Below, in pieces: positions 42,991 through 51,766 of a stretch of 64,000 nucleotides of DNA. The DNA comes from Arthrobacter sp. ISL-65 (GTDB lineage Bacteria > Actinomycetota > Actinomycetes > Actinomycetales > Micrococcaceae): NCBI RefSeq assembly GCF_018613795.1, contig NZ_JAGGPN010000049.1, positions 62,001-126,000 on the forward strand, in the 5' to 3' direction. A program made the position numbers and the translations under genes. The notes under the pieces are model-generated. The model was given only the letters and a program-made list of their open reading frames with translations. It did no database searches and had not been told where the DNA came from. The number at the start of each line of letters is the position of its first letter. Positions within the stretch are counted from its first letter, which is position 1.

Positions 42991-44720
42991 GCCCGGTCAA
43001 TAGCGACGACTCCTCCGGCGACCCCTTCGCGGACGCCGGACGGCCCCTGACACGCAAGGAGATCCGCGCCCGCGAGAAGTCCGTCACTGCCGAGTCCGGC
43101 GATGCCGTGCCCGAGCAGGCCTACGAGTCCGGTGAAGAGGTGCACGTTGGAGTGGGCGCCGCACAGCGGACCGAGGCTTCGGCTTCGGACTCTGCTTCCG
43201 GTTCGGATGGTGCCCGGACTGCGGCAATAGCGATACCTCCGGCGGCCGTTCCCGCCGCATCCCCTGTCCCGGAAGCCCACATTCCTGACGCCCAGGTTCC
43301 CGCTGCCCAGGCTGTTCCCGCCACCGAGGTTCCCGACACTCCGCCGGTTCCGCCGACCATCCACGACCCCGCCGAACATGGGGAAGCAGCCGCGCACACG
43401 GGCACTGCCACACACGAGGAAGCGGCATCCGGGGCTCACGGCGTCCAGGCCGAAGACGCGCCGCACTTTGCGGAATTTGCGGGTGGCCACCATGGGCCTC
43501 AGGGAGGCGTCCTCCACCATGAGGATGGCCACCACTATGACATCCACCACGACGCATTAGGCCACGACACCTACGAGGACCATGAGCACTACGAGCAACA
43601 GGCCGTGGGGCATCAGCTCCTGGCCGGTGCCGAAGACGTAGCCACGGTGGCCCGGCCATCCAAGAAAGTCCGGCGCCGGCGCCGCCTCGTGGCGCTGCTG
43701 CTGACGCTCGCGCTGTTCGTCACTGCCACCGTCGTAGGGGCGCAGTTCCTGAAACCGCTGCTGGGGAACGACAAGCCTGCCGACTTCCCGGGCCCCGGCG
43801 CCGGCCAGGTCAAGGTATCGGTCGATCCGGGCGAAGGTCCGGTGTCCGTTGCGGCCAAGCTGGAAGACGCGAAGGTGGTGGCCAACGCCGAAACCTTCAT
43901 GGTAGCCCTGACCGCCTCCGGCGGCACTCTGTCGCCGGGGGAGTACGACTTCAAACAGGAAATGAAGAACTCCGACGCCGTCTCCGTACTTCTCAACGAG
44001 GGACAGGCGAAGGTCATGTACTTCGCCCTCAGCGCAGGCCTGCGGATCGATGAATCCCTGCAGGCGATCTCGGAGGGATCCGGTCTTTCGCTGGCGCAGC
44101 TAAAGGCGCTCAGCGACTCGCCCAAGCAGTTCGGACTGACGGCCAAGGCGAAGAACCTGGAAGGGTTCCTGGCGCCGGGGGAGTACCGTTTCCCGCTGGG
44201 AACCACCTCCAGGGAGATCCTCACCAAGCTGGTGAAGACCACCCAGGATGAACTGAAGGCACAGGGCGTCACGGACCCCGCCAAGCAGTATGACGCCGTG
44301 ACCGTTGCCAGCATCGTGCAGGCAGAGGGCGGCCAGGCCGAGTACAAGGACGTGGCGGGGGCCATCTACAACCGGCTGAAGCCCACCAACACGGAAACCA
44401 ATGGCCTGATCCAGTCGGACGCCACAGTCACGTACGGCCTGGGCAAGAAGACCTTCCACATCGACGAGGCCGAGAAGGCCGACAAGTCCAACCCGTACAA
44501 CACGTACGCCATCCAGGGCCTGCCCGCCGGGCCCATCGGATCGCCGGGCAAGAATGCGATCGACGCGGCGGCCAAGCCGAACGACAACGATTACCTGTAC
44601 TGGGTGACCATCAACCTCGACACCAAGGAGACGAAGTTCTCCAAGACGCTGGCCGAGCACAACGGCTACGTCGAGCAGTACAACGCCTGGTGCGAGGCCA
44701 ACCCGGGCCGTTGCGTATGA
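42987..44720 (+). CDS. mltG: Endolytic murein transglycosylase MltG with a histidine-rich cytoplasmic region
   Basis: 577 residues, much longer than the 340 of E. coli MltG. Residues 1-230 are a disordered cytoplasmic region; 126-209 are strongly His-rich (18 His). One membrane helix at about 233-254 follows a Lys/Arg cluster. The extracellular part has a LysM-like subdomain and the YceG catalytic domain, with Glu447 in SIVQAEGGQ as the likely catalytic acid. It cleaves nascent glycan strands, setting their length. GTG start, 4-bp overlap with ruvX, and a 4-bp ATGA overlap with aroE. Confidence 0.93.
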   Translation: MSPVNSDDSSGDPFADAGRPLTRKEIRAREKSVTAESGDAVPEQAYESGEEVHVGVGAAQRTEASASDSASGSDGARTAAIAIPPAAVPAASPVPEAHIPDAQVPAAQAVPATEVPDTPPVPPTIHDPAEHGEAAAHTGTATHEEAASGAHGVQAEDAPHFAEFAGGHHGPQGGVLHHEDGHHYDIHHDALGHDTYEDHEHYEQQAVGHQLLAGAEDVATVARPSKKVRRRRRLVALLLTLALFVTATVVGAQFLKPLLGNDKPADFPGPGAGQVKVSVDPGEGPVSVAAKLEDAKVVANAETFMVALTASGGTLSPGEYDFKQEMKNSDAVSVLLNEGQAKVMYFALSAGLRIDESLQAISEGSGLSLAQLKALSDSPKQFGLTAKAKNLEGFLAPGEYRFPLGTTSREILTKLVKTTQDELKAQGVTDPAKQYDAVTVASIVQAEGGQAEYKDVAGAIYNRLKPTNTETNGLIQSDATVTYGLGKKTFHIDEAEKADKSNPYNTYAIQGLPAGPIGSPGKNAIDAAAKPNDNDYLYWVTINLDTKETKFSKTLAEHNGYVEQYNAWCEANPGRCV

Positions 44721-45577
44721 GCCTGCGGGCAGCCGTCCTGGGGCACCCCATCGGCCATTCGAAGTCACCGGCGCTTCACCTTGCCGCCTACGCGCGGCTC
44801 GGTGCGGACATCGGCTACAGCGCCATCGATGTGACTGAAGAGTCGCTGCCGGCGTTCATGGACTCTGTCCGTGCCGAAGCCGGCTGGCGGGGACTGTCCG
44901 TCACCATGCCGCTGAAGAAGGCCATGGTCTCTGAGGTGGACGAGGTCCGCGGCGTGGCCCGGGTCCTGGGCGTCATCAACACCGTGGTGTTCGAAGGTGT
45001 CGGGGAGGCCACCCGGCGCATCGGCTATAACACCGACGTCGCGGGGATCGTCAACGCCCTCCGCAACGCCGGGGCCAGTGACGCGCCCGCGGGCGTCATT
45101 CTTGGCGGCGGCGGAACCGCAGCCGCGGCAGTGGCGGCCCTGCAGGAGCTTGGAGCCGTGTCTGTGGACCTGTACGTCCGGAACACCGCCCGGGCTGAAG
45201 AAGCCAAGGCCGCAGCCGCCGGGCTCGGCAAGGACATCACCGTCCATGCCCTCGAAGGTGCGGTCGAAGCGATGGCCGGTGCCGGCGTCGTAATCTCCAC
45301 GCTGCCGCCGCGGGCGGCCGACGGGATGGCGGCAGAGCTCGAAGCGCTGGGACAGCGCACTGACGGCGTCCTGCTGGATGTCGCCTACGATCCCTGGCCC
45401 AGCCGGATTGCCGCCGCCTGGCACGCCGGCGGCGGAACAGTGGTTCCCGGCCTTGAGATGCTGCTCTACCAGGCGGTGGAGCAGGTCCGGCATTTCACCG
45501 GCCTGGCAGAGGCCGGCAGTGCCGACGTCATAGATGTGATGTGCGACGCAGTCGGGGCACCCCGGCGGGTGTCCTGA
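44717..45577 (+). CDS. aroE: Shikimate dehydrogenase
   Basis: 286 residues. It reduces 3-dehydroshikimate to shikimate with NADPH. The N-terminal VLGHPIGHSKSPALH contains the SxS substrate-binding motif; the catalytic Lys is in SVTMPLKKAM; GYNTDVAGI and the glycine-rich ILGGGGTAAAAV nucleotide-binding loop follow. ATG 44717 overlaps the mltG stop. It is first in the aroE-aroC-aroK-aroB group. Confidence 0.95.
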   Translation: MSLRAAVLGHPIGHSKSPALHLAAYARLGADIGYSAIDVTEESLPAFMDSVRAEAGWRGLSVTMPLKKAMVSEVDEVRGVARVLGVINTVVFEGVGEATRRIGYNTDVAGIVNALRNAGASDAPAGVILGGGGTAAAAVAALQELGAVSVDLYVRNTARAEEAKAAAAGLGKDITVHALEGAVEAMAGAGVVISTLPPRAADGMAAELEALGQRTDGVLLDVAYDPWPSRIAAAWHAGGGTVVPGLEMLLYQAVEQVRHFTGLAEAGSADVIDVMCDAVGAPRRVS

Positions 45578-45603
45578 CCGCCAGACATGGCAGGATGGTT
45601 TAT

Positions 45604-46803
45604 ATGTTGCGTTGGTTGACCGCCGGTGAATCCCATGGCCCGGCACTGGTCGGAATTATTGAAGGCGTCCCCGCAGGTGTTGAACTCACCAGCGGGCAGA
45701 TCGCCGATGCCCTTGCCCGCCGGCGGCTCGGCTACGGCCGCGGGGCACGGATGAAGTTTGAGCAGGACGTCGTCACGATCCTCGGCGGTGTCCGCCACGG
45801 CATCACCCAAGGCGGCCCCGTCGCCATCCAGGTGGGCAACACCGAATGGCCCAAGTGGGAACAGATCATGTCAGCCGACCCCGTGGATCCTGAGGAACTC
45901 GCGGGACAGGCCCGCAACGCCCCGCTGACCCGGCCGCGCCCGGGACACGCCGACTTTACCGGCATGCAGAAGTACGGCTTCGACGAGGCCCGTCCCGTGC
46001 TTGAGCGCGCCAGCGCCCGGGAAACCGCTACGCGTGTTGCCATGGGCACCGTTGCCGCCCAGTTCCTGAAGCACCTGGGCATTGAGCTTGTCAGCCACAC
46101 TGTCTCCATCGCCAGCGTGACCGTTCCCGAGGGCCGGCCGCTGCCGGTGCCGGACAACGTGATCGCGCTCGATGCCGATCCGCTGCGCTGCTTCGACCGG
46201 GAAACGTCCGACGCCATGGTTGCGGAGGTGGACGCCGCCCACAAGGAAGGCGAAACCCTCGGGGGCGTGGTGGAGGTTCTTGCCTACGGCCTGCCCCCGG
46301 GACTCGGCAGCTACGTCCACTGGGACCGCCGCCTCGATTCCCGCCTGGCCGCCGCCCTCATGGGCATTCAGGCCATCAAGGGCGTTGAGGTGGGCGACGG
46401 TTTCCTCACCGCCGCACGCCGCGGGTCCGCCGCCCACGACGAGATCGTCAAGGAAGCTGACGGCAGGATCATCCGCACCAGCAACCGCGCCGGCGGCATC
46501 GAAGGCGGCATGAGCATCGGCGACGTCCTGCGCGTCCGGGCCGCCATGAAGCCCATCGCCACCGTGCCGCGCGCCCTGAAGACCATCGACATCAGCACCG
46601 GTGAGGCGGCCAAGGCTCACCACCAGCGCTCGGACGTCTGTGCGGTTCCGGCGGCCGGTGTGGTGGCGGAGGCCATGGTTGCGCTGGTCCTGGCTGAGGC
46701 CGTGACCGAAAAGTTCGGCGGCGACTCCGTGGCCGAGACAGCCCGCAACATCAGGGGCTACCTCGAGAGCATTCCGGCGTCGCTGGATACGATCGGACTC
46801 TAG
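45604..46803 (+). CDS. aroC: Chorismate synthase
   Basis: 399 residues. It converts 5-enolpyruvylshikimate-3-phosphate to chorismate using reduced FMN. The first signature GESHGPALVGIIEG is at the N terminus; RRRLGYGRGARM, RPGHADFTGMQKYGFDEAR, SSRAS-type residues and the SNRAGGIEGGMS motif follow. A GCAGGA site lies 10 nt upstream of ATG 45604. The stop overlaps the aroK GTG (TAGTG). Confidence 0.96.
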   Translation: MLRWLTAGESHGPALVGIIEGVPAGVELTSGQIADALARRRLGYGRGARMKFEQDVVTILGGVRHGITQGGPVAIQVGNTEWPKWEQIMSADPVDPEELAGQARNAPLTRPRPGHADFTGMQKYGFDEARPVLERASARETATRVAMGTVAAQFLKHLGIELVSHTVSIASVTVPEGRPLPVPDNVIALDADPLRCFDRETSDAMVAEVDAAHKEGETLGGVVEVLAYGLPPGLGSYVHWDRRLDSRLAAALMGIQAIKGVEVGDGFLTAARRGSAAHDEIVKEADGRIIRTSNRAGGIEGGMSIGDVLRVRAAMKPIATVPRALKTIDISTGEAAKAHHQRSDVCAVPAAGVVAEAMVALVLAEAVTEKFGGDSVAETARNIRGYLESIPASLDTIGL

Positions 46804-47444
46804 TGCCCCGGAGCAAGACACCCTGCGAGGCGGGGGACCGGCCTATTGTGCTCATCGGGCCCATGGCGGTGGGCAAATCGGCGATCGGGCAGCAGTTGGC
46901 GCAACAGCTGGACGCCCCGTTCGTGGACACCGACGCGGTCATTGTGGAGGGCCACGGTTCCATTGCGGATATCTTCGCCAGCCGCGGTGAGCGTGCCTTC
47001 CGGGAGATCGAGGCCCGGACGGTGGCACGCATCATCGAAGCCGCTGCAGGTACCGCCACGGTGGTTTCCCTGGGCGGCGGCTCGGTCCTGGACTCCGGCA
47101 CGCAGCAGCTGCTGGATCGGTGCACGGTGGTCTACCTGGAGTGCGATGCCGATACCGTCGCCGCTCGGATCGCCAAGAATTCCGGGCGGCCGCTGCTGGC
47201 CGGTGACGGCATCCGGCGCTGGAAGGCGCTGTTCGCCACGCGAAAGCCGGTCTATGAACGCCTCGCGGACATCGTGCTGGATGTCCGGCAGGGAACCGTG
47301 CCTCAGCTGGGCCTGAAGCTGGAAGCTGCTTTGTGCGACTTCACAGCCGCCAAGTCAGCCGGGGCCACCACCCGCGGGATCAACCAGACCGCGACGACGG
47401 CAGCCAAGAAATGCGCTGCCGCGAAACAGGAAGTTGAAAAGTGA
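46803..47444 (+). CDS. aroK: Shikimate kinase
   Basis: 213 residues. Phosphorylates shikimate at C3. The P-loop GPMAVGKS is near residue 20; FVDTDAVI, the FREIEARTV motif and VVSLGGGSVL bind shikimate; RPLLAG is the LID arginine region. The C-terminal 40 or so residues are a Lys/Ala/Thr-rich extra tail. GTG start, translationally coupled to aroC; the TGA overlaps the aroB GTG by 4 bp. Confidence 0.95.
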   Translation: MPRSKTPCEAGDRPIVLIGPMAVGKSAIGQQLAQQLDAPFVDTDAVIVEGHGSIADIFASRGERAFREIEARTVARIIEAAAGTATVVSLGGGSVLDSGTQQLLDRCTVVYLECDADTVAARIAKNSGRPLLAGDGIRRWKALFATRKPVYERLADIVLDVRQGTVPQLGLKLEAALCDFTAAKSAGATTRGINQTATTAAKKCAAAKQEVEK

Positions 47445-48529
47445 GCGAATCAACCGTCATCAAGGTCACCGGGCAGTCGGCCGGGGACAATTACGACGTC
47501 GTAATTGGCCGCGGCTTGCTCGGCACCCTCCCGGGGCTGCTGGGCGAGCGCGTACGGCGCGTCCTGGTCATCCATCCGCGGGCCCTCCGGCTCACCGGCG
47601 ACACCGTCCGGGATGAGCTCGCAGCTGCCGGCTTCACCGCCGTCACCGCCGAAATCCCGGACGCCGAAGAGGGCAAGCACATCCAGGTGGCCGCGTTCTG
47701 CTGGCAGGTGCTGGGACAGAACGACTTCACCCGCTCCGATGCTGTGGTCTCCGTCGGCGGCGGCGCTGTCACCGACCTCGCCGGTTTCGTGGCCGCCACC
47801 TGGCTGCGCGGCGTCAAGGTCATCCACATGCCCACCAGCCTCCTCGGCATGGTCGATGCCGCCGTGGGCGGCAAGACCGGGATCAACACAGCCGAAGGCA
47901 AGAACCTCGTGGGTTCCTTCCACCCGCCCGCAGCCGTCCTCACGGACCTGGACACGCTAAAGACTCTGCCGCGGAACGAGATCATCTCCGGCATGGCCGA
48001 GGTCATCAAGTGCGGCTTCATTGCCGATCCCGCGATTCTGGACCTTGTGGAGAAGGATCCGGACGCCGTGACTGATCCCGGCTCCGACGCCCTGCGTGAA
48101 CTCATTGAACGCGCCATCGCCGTCAAGGCCCGCGTCGTCTCGGAAGACCTCAAGGAGTCCGGACTCCGGGAAATCCTGAACTACGGCCACACCCTGGGCC
48201 ACGCCATCGAACTCGTGGAACGCTACTCGTGGCGGCACGGCGCTGCCGTCTCGGTCGGCATGATGTTCGCGGCCGAGCTGTCCCGGAGCGTGGGCCGGCT
48301 GAGCGATGCTGACGCTGACCGGCACCGCAGCATCCTCGAATCCCTTGGGCTGCCCGTCACGTACCGGCGCGACCGCTGGCAGGGGCTTCTCGACGGCATG
48401 CGCCGCGACAAGAAGTCCCGCGGCGACCTGCTCCGCTTCGTGGTCCTGGACGGAATTGCCAAGCCGGGGATCCTGGACGTGCCCGATACGTCCCTGCTCT
48501 TCGCCGCGTACCAGGAGATTGCCTCCTGA
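47441..48529 (+). CDS. aroB: 3-dehydroquinate synthase
   Basis: 362 residues. Converts DAHP to 3-dehydroquinate with NAD and a divalent metal. The NAD site is VVSVGGGAVTDLAGFVAATWLRG; MVDAAVGGKTGIN and the metal ligands in YGHTLGHAIE (His pair) and the earlier Glu of AEVIKCGFI are visible. GTG 47441 overlaps aroK; the stop overlaps the next gene by one base. aroQ/aroD is not in the window. Confidence 0.96.
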   Translation: MSESTVIKVTGQSAGDNYDVVIGRGLLGTLPGLLGERVRRVLVIHPRALRLTGDTVRDELAAAGFTAVTAEIPDAEEGKHIQVAAFCWQVLGQNDFTRSDAVVSVGGGAVTDLAGFVAATWLRGVKVIHMPTSLLGMVDAAVGGKTGINTAEGKNLVGSFHPPAAVLTDLDTLKTLPRNEIISGMAEVIKCGFIADPAILDLVEKDPDAVTDPGSDALRELIERAIAVKARVVSEDLKESGLREILNYGHTLGHAIELVERYSWRHGAAVSVGMMFAAELSRSVGRLSDADADRHRSILESLGLPVTYRRDRWQGLLDGMRRDKKSRGDLLRFVVLDGIAKPGILDVPDTSLLFAAYQEIAS

Positions 48530-49047
48530 TGCGCGACGACCAGGCCGGAACGATCGAGTGGCCCGACGGCGGGTTCCCGGGGATCCGGGTCAATCCGGAA
48601 TCGCTGCTTCCTGAAATCATCAGCGAAGAGGCGTGCGCCGCCGCGCTTGCGGCAACCACAGACCCCGCCGACCAGGTCCTGGTGCTGCTCGTGGAGGGGC
48701 ACGCCGCGGACGCCGCCGAAGTGCTGGCAGAGGCCCGTTACAAGGACCCCGAGTCGTTCCGGCTCCGGGCCTACGAGGCGGATGTCCTGCGCGTGGCCCA
48801 CCGCTACGACCGCGCCATTGAACTCTTCCGGCAGCTGCTCGGCGAGGCGCACGGAACGGCCAACGAGGCCCTGGCTCACCAGTGCCTTGGCCGGACCCAC
48901 TTCGCCGCAGGGAACATCGGCGCCGCGGTGGAATCCTTCGCCCGGGCGCTGGACCTGCGCGTTGCCCAGTCCGCCGATGCGGCCCTCATCTATTCCTCAA
49001 CGGTGGCGCTGCAGCGGGCGCGGGACGTCTTCGAACTGGCCTCCTGA
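48529..49047 (+). CDS. Tetratricopeptide-like hypothetical protein
   Basis: 172 residues. ATG 48529 overlaps the aroB stop (TGATG), so it is the end of the aro transcript. From about residue 45 the sequence is helical with TPR-like repeats (ADVLRVAHRYDRAIELFRQLLG and CLGRTHFAAGNIGAAVESFARALDLR, each cut from longer helices). There is no signal or membrane segment. TPR modules mediate protein contacts; the partner is unknown. Similar ORFs follow aroB in some Micrococcaceae. Confidence 0.78.
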   Translation: MRDDQAGTIEWPDGGFPGIRVNPESLLPEIISEEACAAALAATTDPADQVLVLLVEGHAADAAEVLAEARYKDPESFRLRAYEADVLRVAHRYDRAIELFRQLLGEAHGTANEALAHQCLGRTHFAAGNIGAAVESFARALDLRVAQSADAALIYSSTVALQRARDVFELAS

Positions 49048-49052
49048 CCGCC

Positions 49053-49071
49053 GCCGGACCGGTCCTCCGGC
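49053..49071. terminator. Hairpin after the TPR-like gene
   Basis: GCCGGA and TCCGGC form a 6-bp stem with a 7-nt loop, 6 bp after the stop. There is no T-run, so it is weak. Further on in the 178-bp gap, TAGAAT at 49115-49120 could be the efp -10 element, without a clear -35. Confidence 0.35.
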
Positions 49072-49225
49072 CACGCCGTCAGGCGGCCCCGGAAACCGTG
49101 CCCGCCTTTTCCGCTAGAATAGTTTCTGGATTTTTGATAACTACACGCTGGCGCGCCGTTCGGCATGCCTGCTTGATATAAACAGCTGGCAGCCAGGACC
49201 AGTCAGACACAACCAGAGGAAACCA

Positions 49226-49789
49226 GTGGCAACCACAAACGACATCAAGAACGGAACCGTCCTGAAGCTTGAGGGCCAACTCTGGAACGTCATCGAGTTC
49301 CAGCACGTCAAGCCGGGCAAGGGCGGCGCGTTCGTGCGCACCAAGATGCGCAACGTCATGTCCGGCAAGGTCGTCGACAAGACCTTCAACGCCGGCCTCA
49401 AGATCGAGACCGCCACCGTGGACCGCCGCGACTACCAGTACCTGTACCAGGACGGCGCCGACTTCGTCTTCATGGACACGCAGGACTACGACCAGATCAC
49501 CGTTTCCGGCGCCACGGTGGGTGATGCCACCAACTTCATGCTGGAAAACCAGATGGTCAACATCGCCATCCACGAAGGCAACCCGCTGTACATCGAGCTG
49601 CCGCCGAGCGTTGTCCTTGAAATCACCTACACCGAGCCGGGCCTGCAGGGCGACCGCTCCTCCGCCGGCACCAAGCCCGCAACCCTGGAGACGGGCTACG
49701 AGATCCAGGTGCCCCTGTTCGTCGAGAACAACACCAAGGTCAAGGTCGACACCCGCGACGGCAGCTACCTGGGCCGGGTTAACGACTAG
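49226..49789 (+). CDS. efp: Elongation factor P
   Basis: 187 residues. EF-P relieves ribosome stalling at polyproline. The three OB-like domains are intact: the tip loop HVKPGKGGAFVRTK carries Lys in the place of the modifiable residue, then DRRDYQYLYQDG, and the C-terminal LETGYEIQVPLFVENNTKVKVDTR (shown here in parts). GTG start with AGAGGAAA upstream. The TAG stop overlaps the nusB GTG. Confidence 0.96.
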   Translation: MATTNDIKNGTVLKLEGQLWNVIEFQHVKPGKGGAFVRTKMRNVMSGKVVDKTFNAGLKIETATVDRRDYQYLYQDGADFVFMDTQDYDQITVSGATVGDATNFMLENQMVNIAIHEGNPLYIELPPSVVLEITYTEPGLQGDRSSAGTKPATLETGYEIQVPLFVENNTKVKVDTRDGSYLGRVND

Positions 49790-50199
49790 TGAGCGCCCGC
49801 GGTAAAGCCCGCAACAGGGCTCTTGAGGTCCTCTTCGAAGCCGAGCAGCGCTCTGTCTCGGCCTTCGACGTGCTGCGTGCGCGCCGCGAGAGGACCGACC
49901 AGATCGTCAATCCGTACACCCTTGAGATCGTTGAAGGTGTGGTGTCGATGCAGGCCACCATCGACGAATTCCTGGAGACCTACTCGCAGGGCTGGACCCT
50001 TGAGCGGATGCCGTCCGTAGACCGCGCCATCCTGCGGATCGGCACCTGGGAGCTGCTCTACAACGACGACGTTCCCGACGGCGTCGCCGTCAGCGAAGCT
50101 GTCGCTCTGGCGAAGACGCTCTCCACCGACGAGTCGCCGTCGTTCATCAACGGCCTCCTGGGACGCCTTCAGCAGCTGAAGCCGTCCCTGCTCGCCTGA
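49789..50199 (+). CDS. nusB: Transcription antitermination protein NusB
   Basis: 136 residues, all-helical NusB fold. Signatures: RGKARNRALEVLFEAEQRS, LERMPSVDRAILRIGTWELLY and AVALAKTLSTDESPSFINGLLG (cut here). With NusE it binds boxA RNA for rRNA antitermination. It is coupled to efp by a TAGTG overlap and followed by a perfect palindromic terminator. Confidence 0.95.
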   Translation: MSARGKARNRALEVLFEAEQRSVSAFDVLRARRERTDQIVNPYTLEIVEGVVSMQATIDEFLETYSQGWTLERMPSVDRAILRIGTWELLYNDDVPDGVAVSEAVALAKTLSTDESPSFINGLLGRLQQLKPSLLA

Positions 50200-50211
50200 A
50201 CTGAGTAATAC

Positions 50212-50251
50212 GCAGGAAGCCCCTGCCGGGTACCCGGCAGGGGCTTCCTGC
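50212..50251. terminator. Perfect 40-bp palindromic bidirectional terminator
   Basis: The 20-nt half GCAGGAAGCCCCTGCCGGGT (50212-50231) is followed directly by its exact complement, centred on GGGTACCC. It sits between the convergent nusB and PrsW genes. There is no T-run on either side. Confidence 0.85.
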
Positions 50252-50276
50252 ATCTCCGATGCTGTTGGACCGGACC

Positions 50277-51563
50277 TTACTGCTGGACGGCAGCCCTAAG
50301 TTCGGTCAGGTGGCGCAGCTGCTGCACCTCGTCCTGCTGGTGGGCCGGCACATCCCTGCCGCTGAGGATACGCTGCCGGGTGAATGCCAGGCGCGTCGCC
50401 GCCTTGACGAACTCCTTCATCTGATCGCCCCGGTTGTAGGAGCCCGCCCAGCGCACAGCCTGCCGGCGGCCTCCCGGAGTGGACAGCAGCTCCACCTCGG
50501 CCGGCGCGAACCACCCCGCGGCGGCGTACTCCTGGAGGCGCTGCCGGGTGAGGCGCGTCTCCGCGACCCGCAGCACCACGATGCAGGCCACGGCCAGCAG
50601 GAAGATGGGGACCTGCACCAGCACGTACTGGGCGAGGAAATCCTGTCCCATGCTGTTCCACCTGTTGTGCAGGATCATGGCGGGAACCAGGCCCGCGAAG
50701 AATGCGAGCACGGAGACGCCGGGATGCCAGCGTCGCGCGGCAAGGCCCATGATCAGGCCCGTGGTCCCGGTGAAGATGGCGTGCGCGAACGGCGACATCA
50801 CCCCGCGCAGGAAGAAGATCTGGACAAGGTCGCTGCCGGGTGTGCTGGACTCGGCGATCGCCCGGCCGAAGTACAGGATGTTCTCGGTGAAGGCGAAGCC
50901 TCCCGCGATGGTGAAGGCAAACACCACACCGTCCACGGGGCCGTCAAAGTTGCGGCGGGCAAACAGGAGAAGCAGCAGCAGGCCCAGTGACTTCGCGAAT
51001 TCCTCCACCACGGGCGCCTGCACGGTGGTCATGAAATCGCGGAAGGACGCCTCGTCGGTGGCCGGGGCCGCGAGGGCGAAGACCGGCTGGATGAGCAGCG
51101 TTACGGCAATGGAGACGGCCGCGCCCCAGGTGAAGGCAAACAGCAGCAGGCGCGTTGGCTCGGGTTCCCAGCGGTCAATGACGGCGACGGCGAACAGCAC
51201 AGCCGCCAGCGGGATGAGGGACGCAACAAAACCGATGACGAAGCCGGTGACGCCGGTGCTGGACAGGAGGAACGGCACCACGAGGAAAAGGCTGACGAAG
51301 GCAAGGATCCCGCCGCCCACCACGAGTCCCAGCGTCCCTGCCCCCGGACGGGCGGCCACGGTGGACGCGGCCTCCGGGATGACCTGGTACACGGCGCCGC
51401 CGCTGTGCCCCGGCGCCGGCCTGTAGTTCTGCGGCTGGACGTGGCCCATCCAGCTGGGATTCGCGGGGTGTTCCTGGAACTGGTGCCCGGGGCCGCCGGG
51501 CCGGTTCCAGGCTGAGCGGTTCCGGCCAGGGCCGGAAGGCGGCTGCTGCGGGTTCATCGACAT
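50277..51563 (-). CDS. PrsW family intramembrane metalloprotease
   Basis: 428 residues from ATG 51563 (MSMNPQQPPSG); a second ATG lies 6 nt on. A Pro/Gln-rich cytoplasmic N terminus of about 75 residues is followed by about eight membrane helices. PrsW motifs are present: the EEFAKSLG acidic pair, FAFTENILYFG, SPFAHAIFTGTTG and ILHNRWN, which provide the Glu and His metal ligands. In Bacillus PrsW cleaves the anti-sigma factor RsiW; actinobacterial substrates are mostly unknown. The C-terminal tail is cytoplasmic. Confidence 0.88.
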   Translation of the reverse strand: MSMNPQQPPSGPGRNRSAWNRPGGPGHQFQEHPANPSWMGHVQPQNYRPAPGHSGGAVYQVIPEAASTVAARPGAGTLGLVVGGGILAFVSLFLVVPFLLSSTGVTGFVIGFVASLIPLAAVLFAVAVIDRWEPEPTRLLLFAFTWGAAVSIAVTLLIQPVFALAAPATDEASFRDFMTTVQAPVVEEFAKSLGLLLLLLFARRNFDGPVDGVVFAFTIAGGFAFTENILYFGRAIAESSTPGSDLVQIFFLRGVMSPFAHAIFTGTTGLIMGLAARRWHPGVSVLAFFAGLVPAMILHNRWNSMGQDFLAQYVLVQVPIFLLAVACIVVLRVAETRLTRQRLQEYAAAGWFAPAEVELLSTPGGRRQAVRWAGSYNRGDQMKEFVKAATRLAFTRQRILSGRDVPAHQQDEVQQLRHLTELRAAVQQ

Positions 51564-51699
51564 AGACACGAGCCTATGTGCCGCGCGGTAGGCAACAAAG
51601 CGCCGGGGTGGGCAATGCCGCGGTGGGCAACACAGCACAGCGCCCTGCGGTGTGACGGACGACGCCCTCTGCCGGGGCCGGGGCCAGACGCCCGTGTGG

Positions 51700-51766
51700 T
51701 AATTTTGGAAGGCAAATGTTCCTTTTTTAATTCCGTCCCGTGAGGCGGGGAAAGGGGAGACGAGCG
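51700..51766 (+). promoter_or_regulatory. pyr operon leader with PyrR-binding RNA motif
   Basis: TCCCGTGAGGC at 51736-51746 fits the PyrR-binding loop consensus UCCNGNGAGGY and is framed by GC-rich arms that can pair (CCG-rich before, CGGGG after). It lies 20 nt before the pyrR ATG, next to the GGGGAAAGGGGAG ribosome-binding region. In mycobacteria PyrR represses translation by binding such a loop near the start site, so the same is likely here. TAATTT at 51700-51705 may be the -10 element. Confidence 0.65.
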
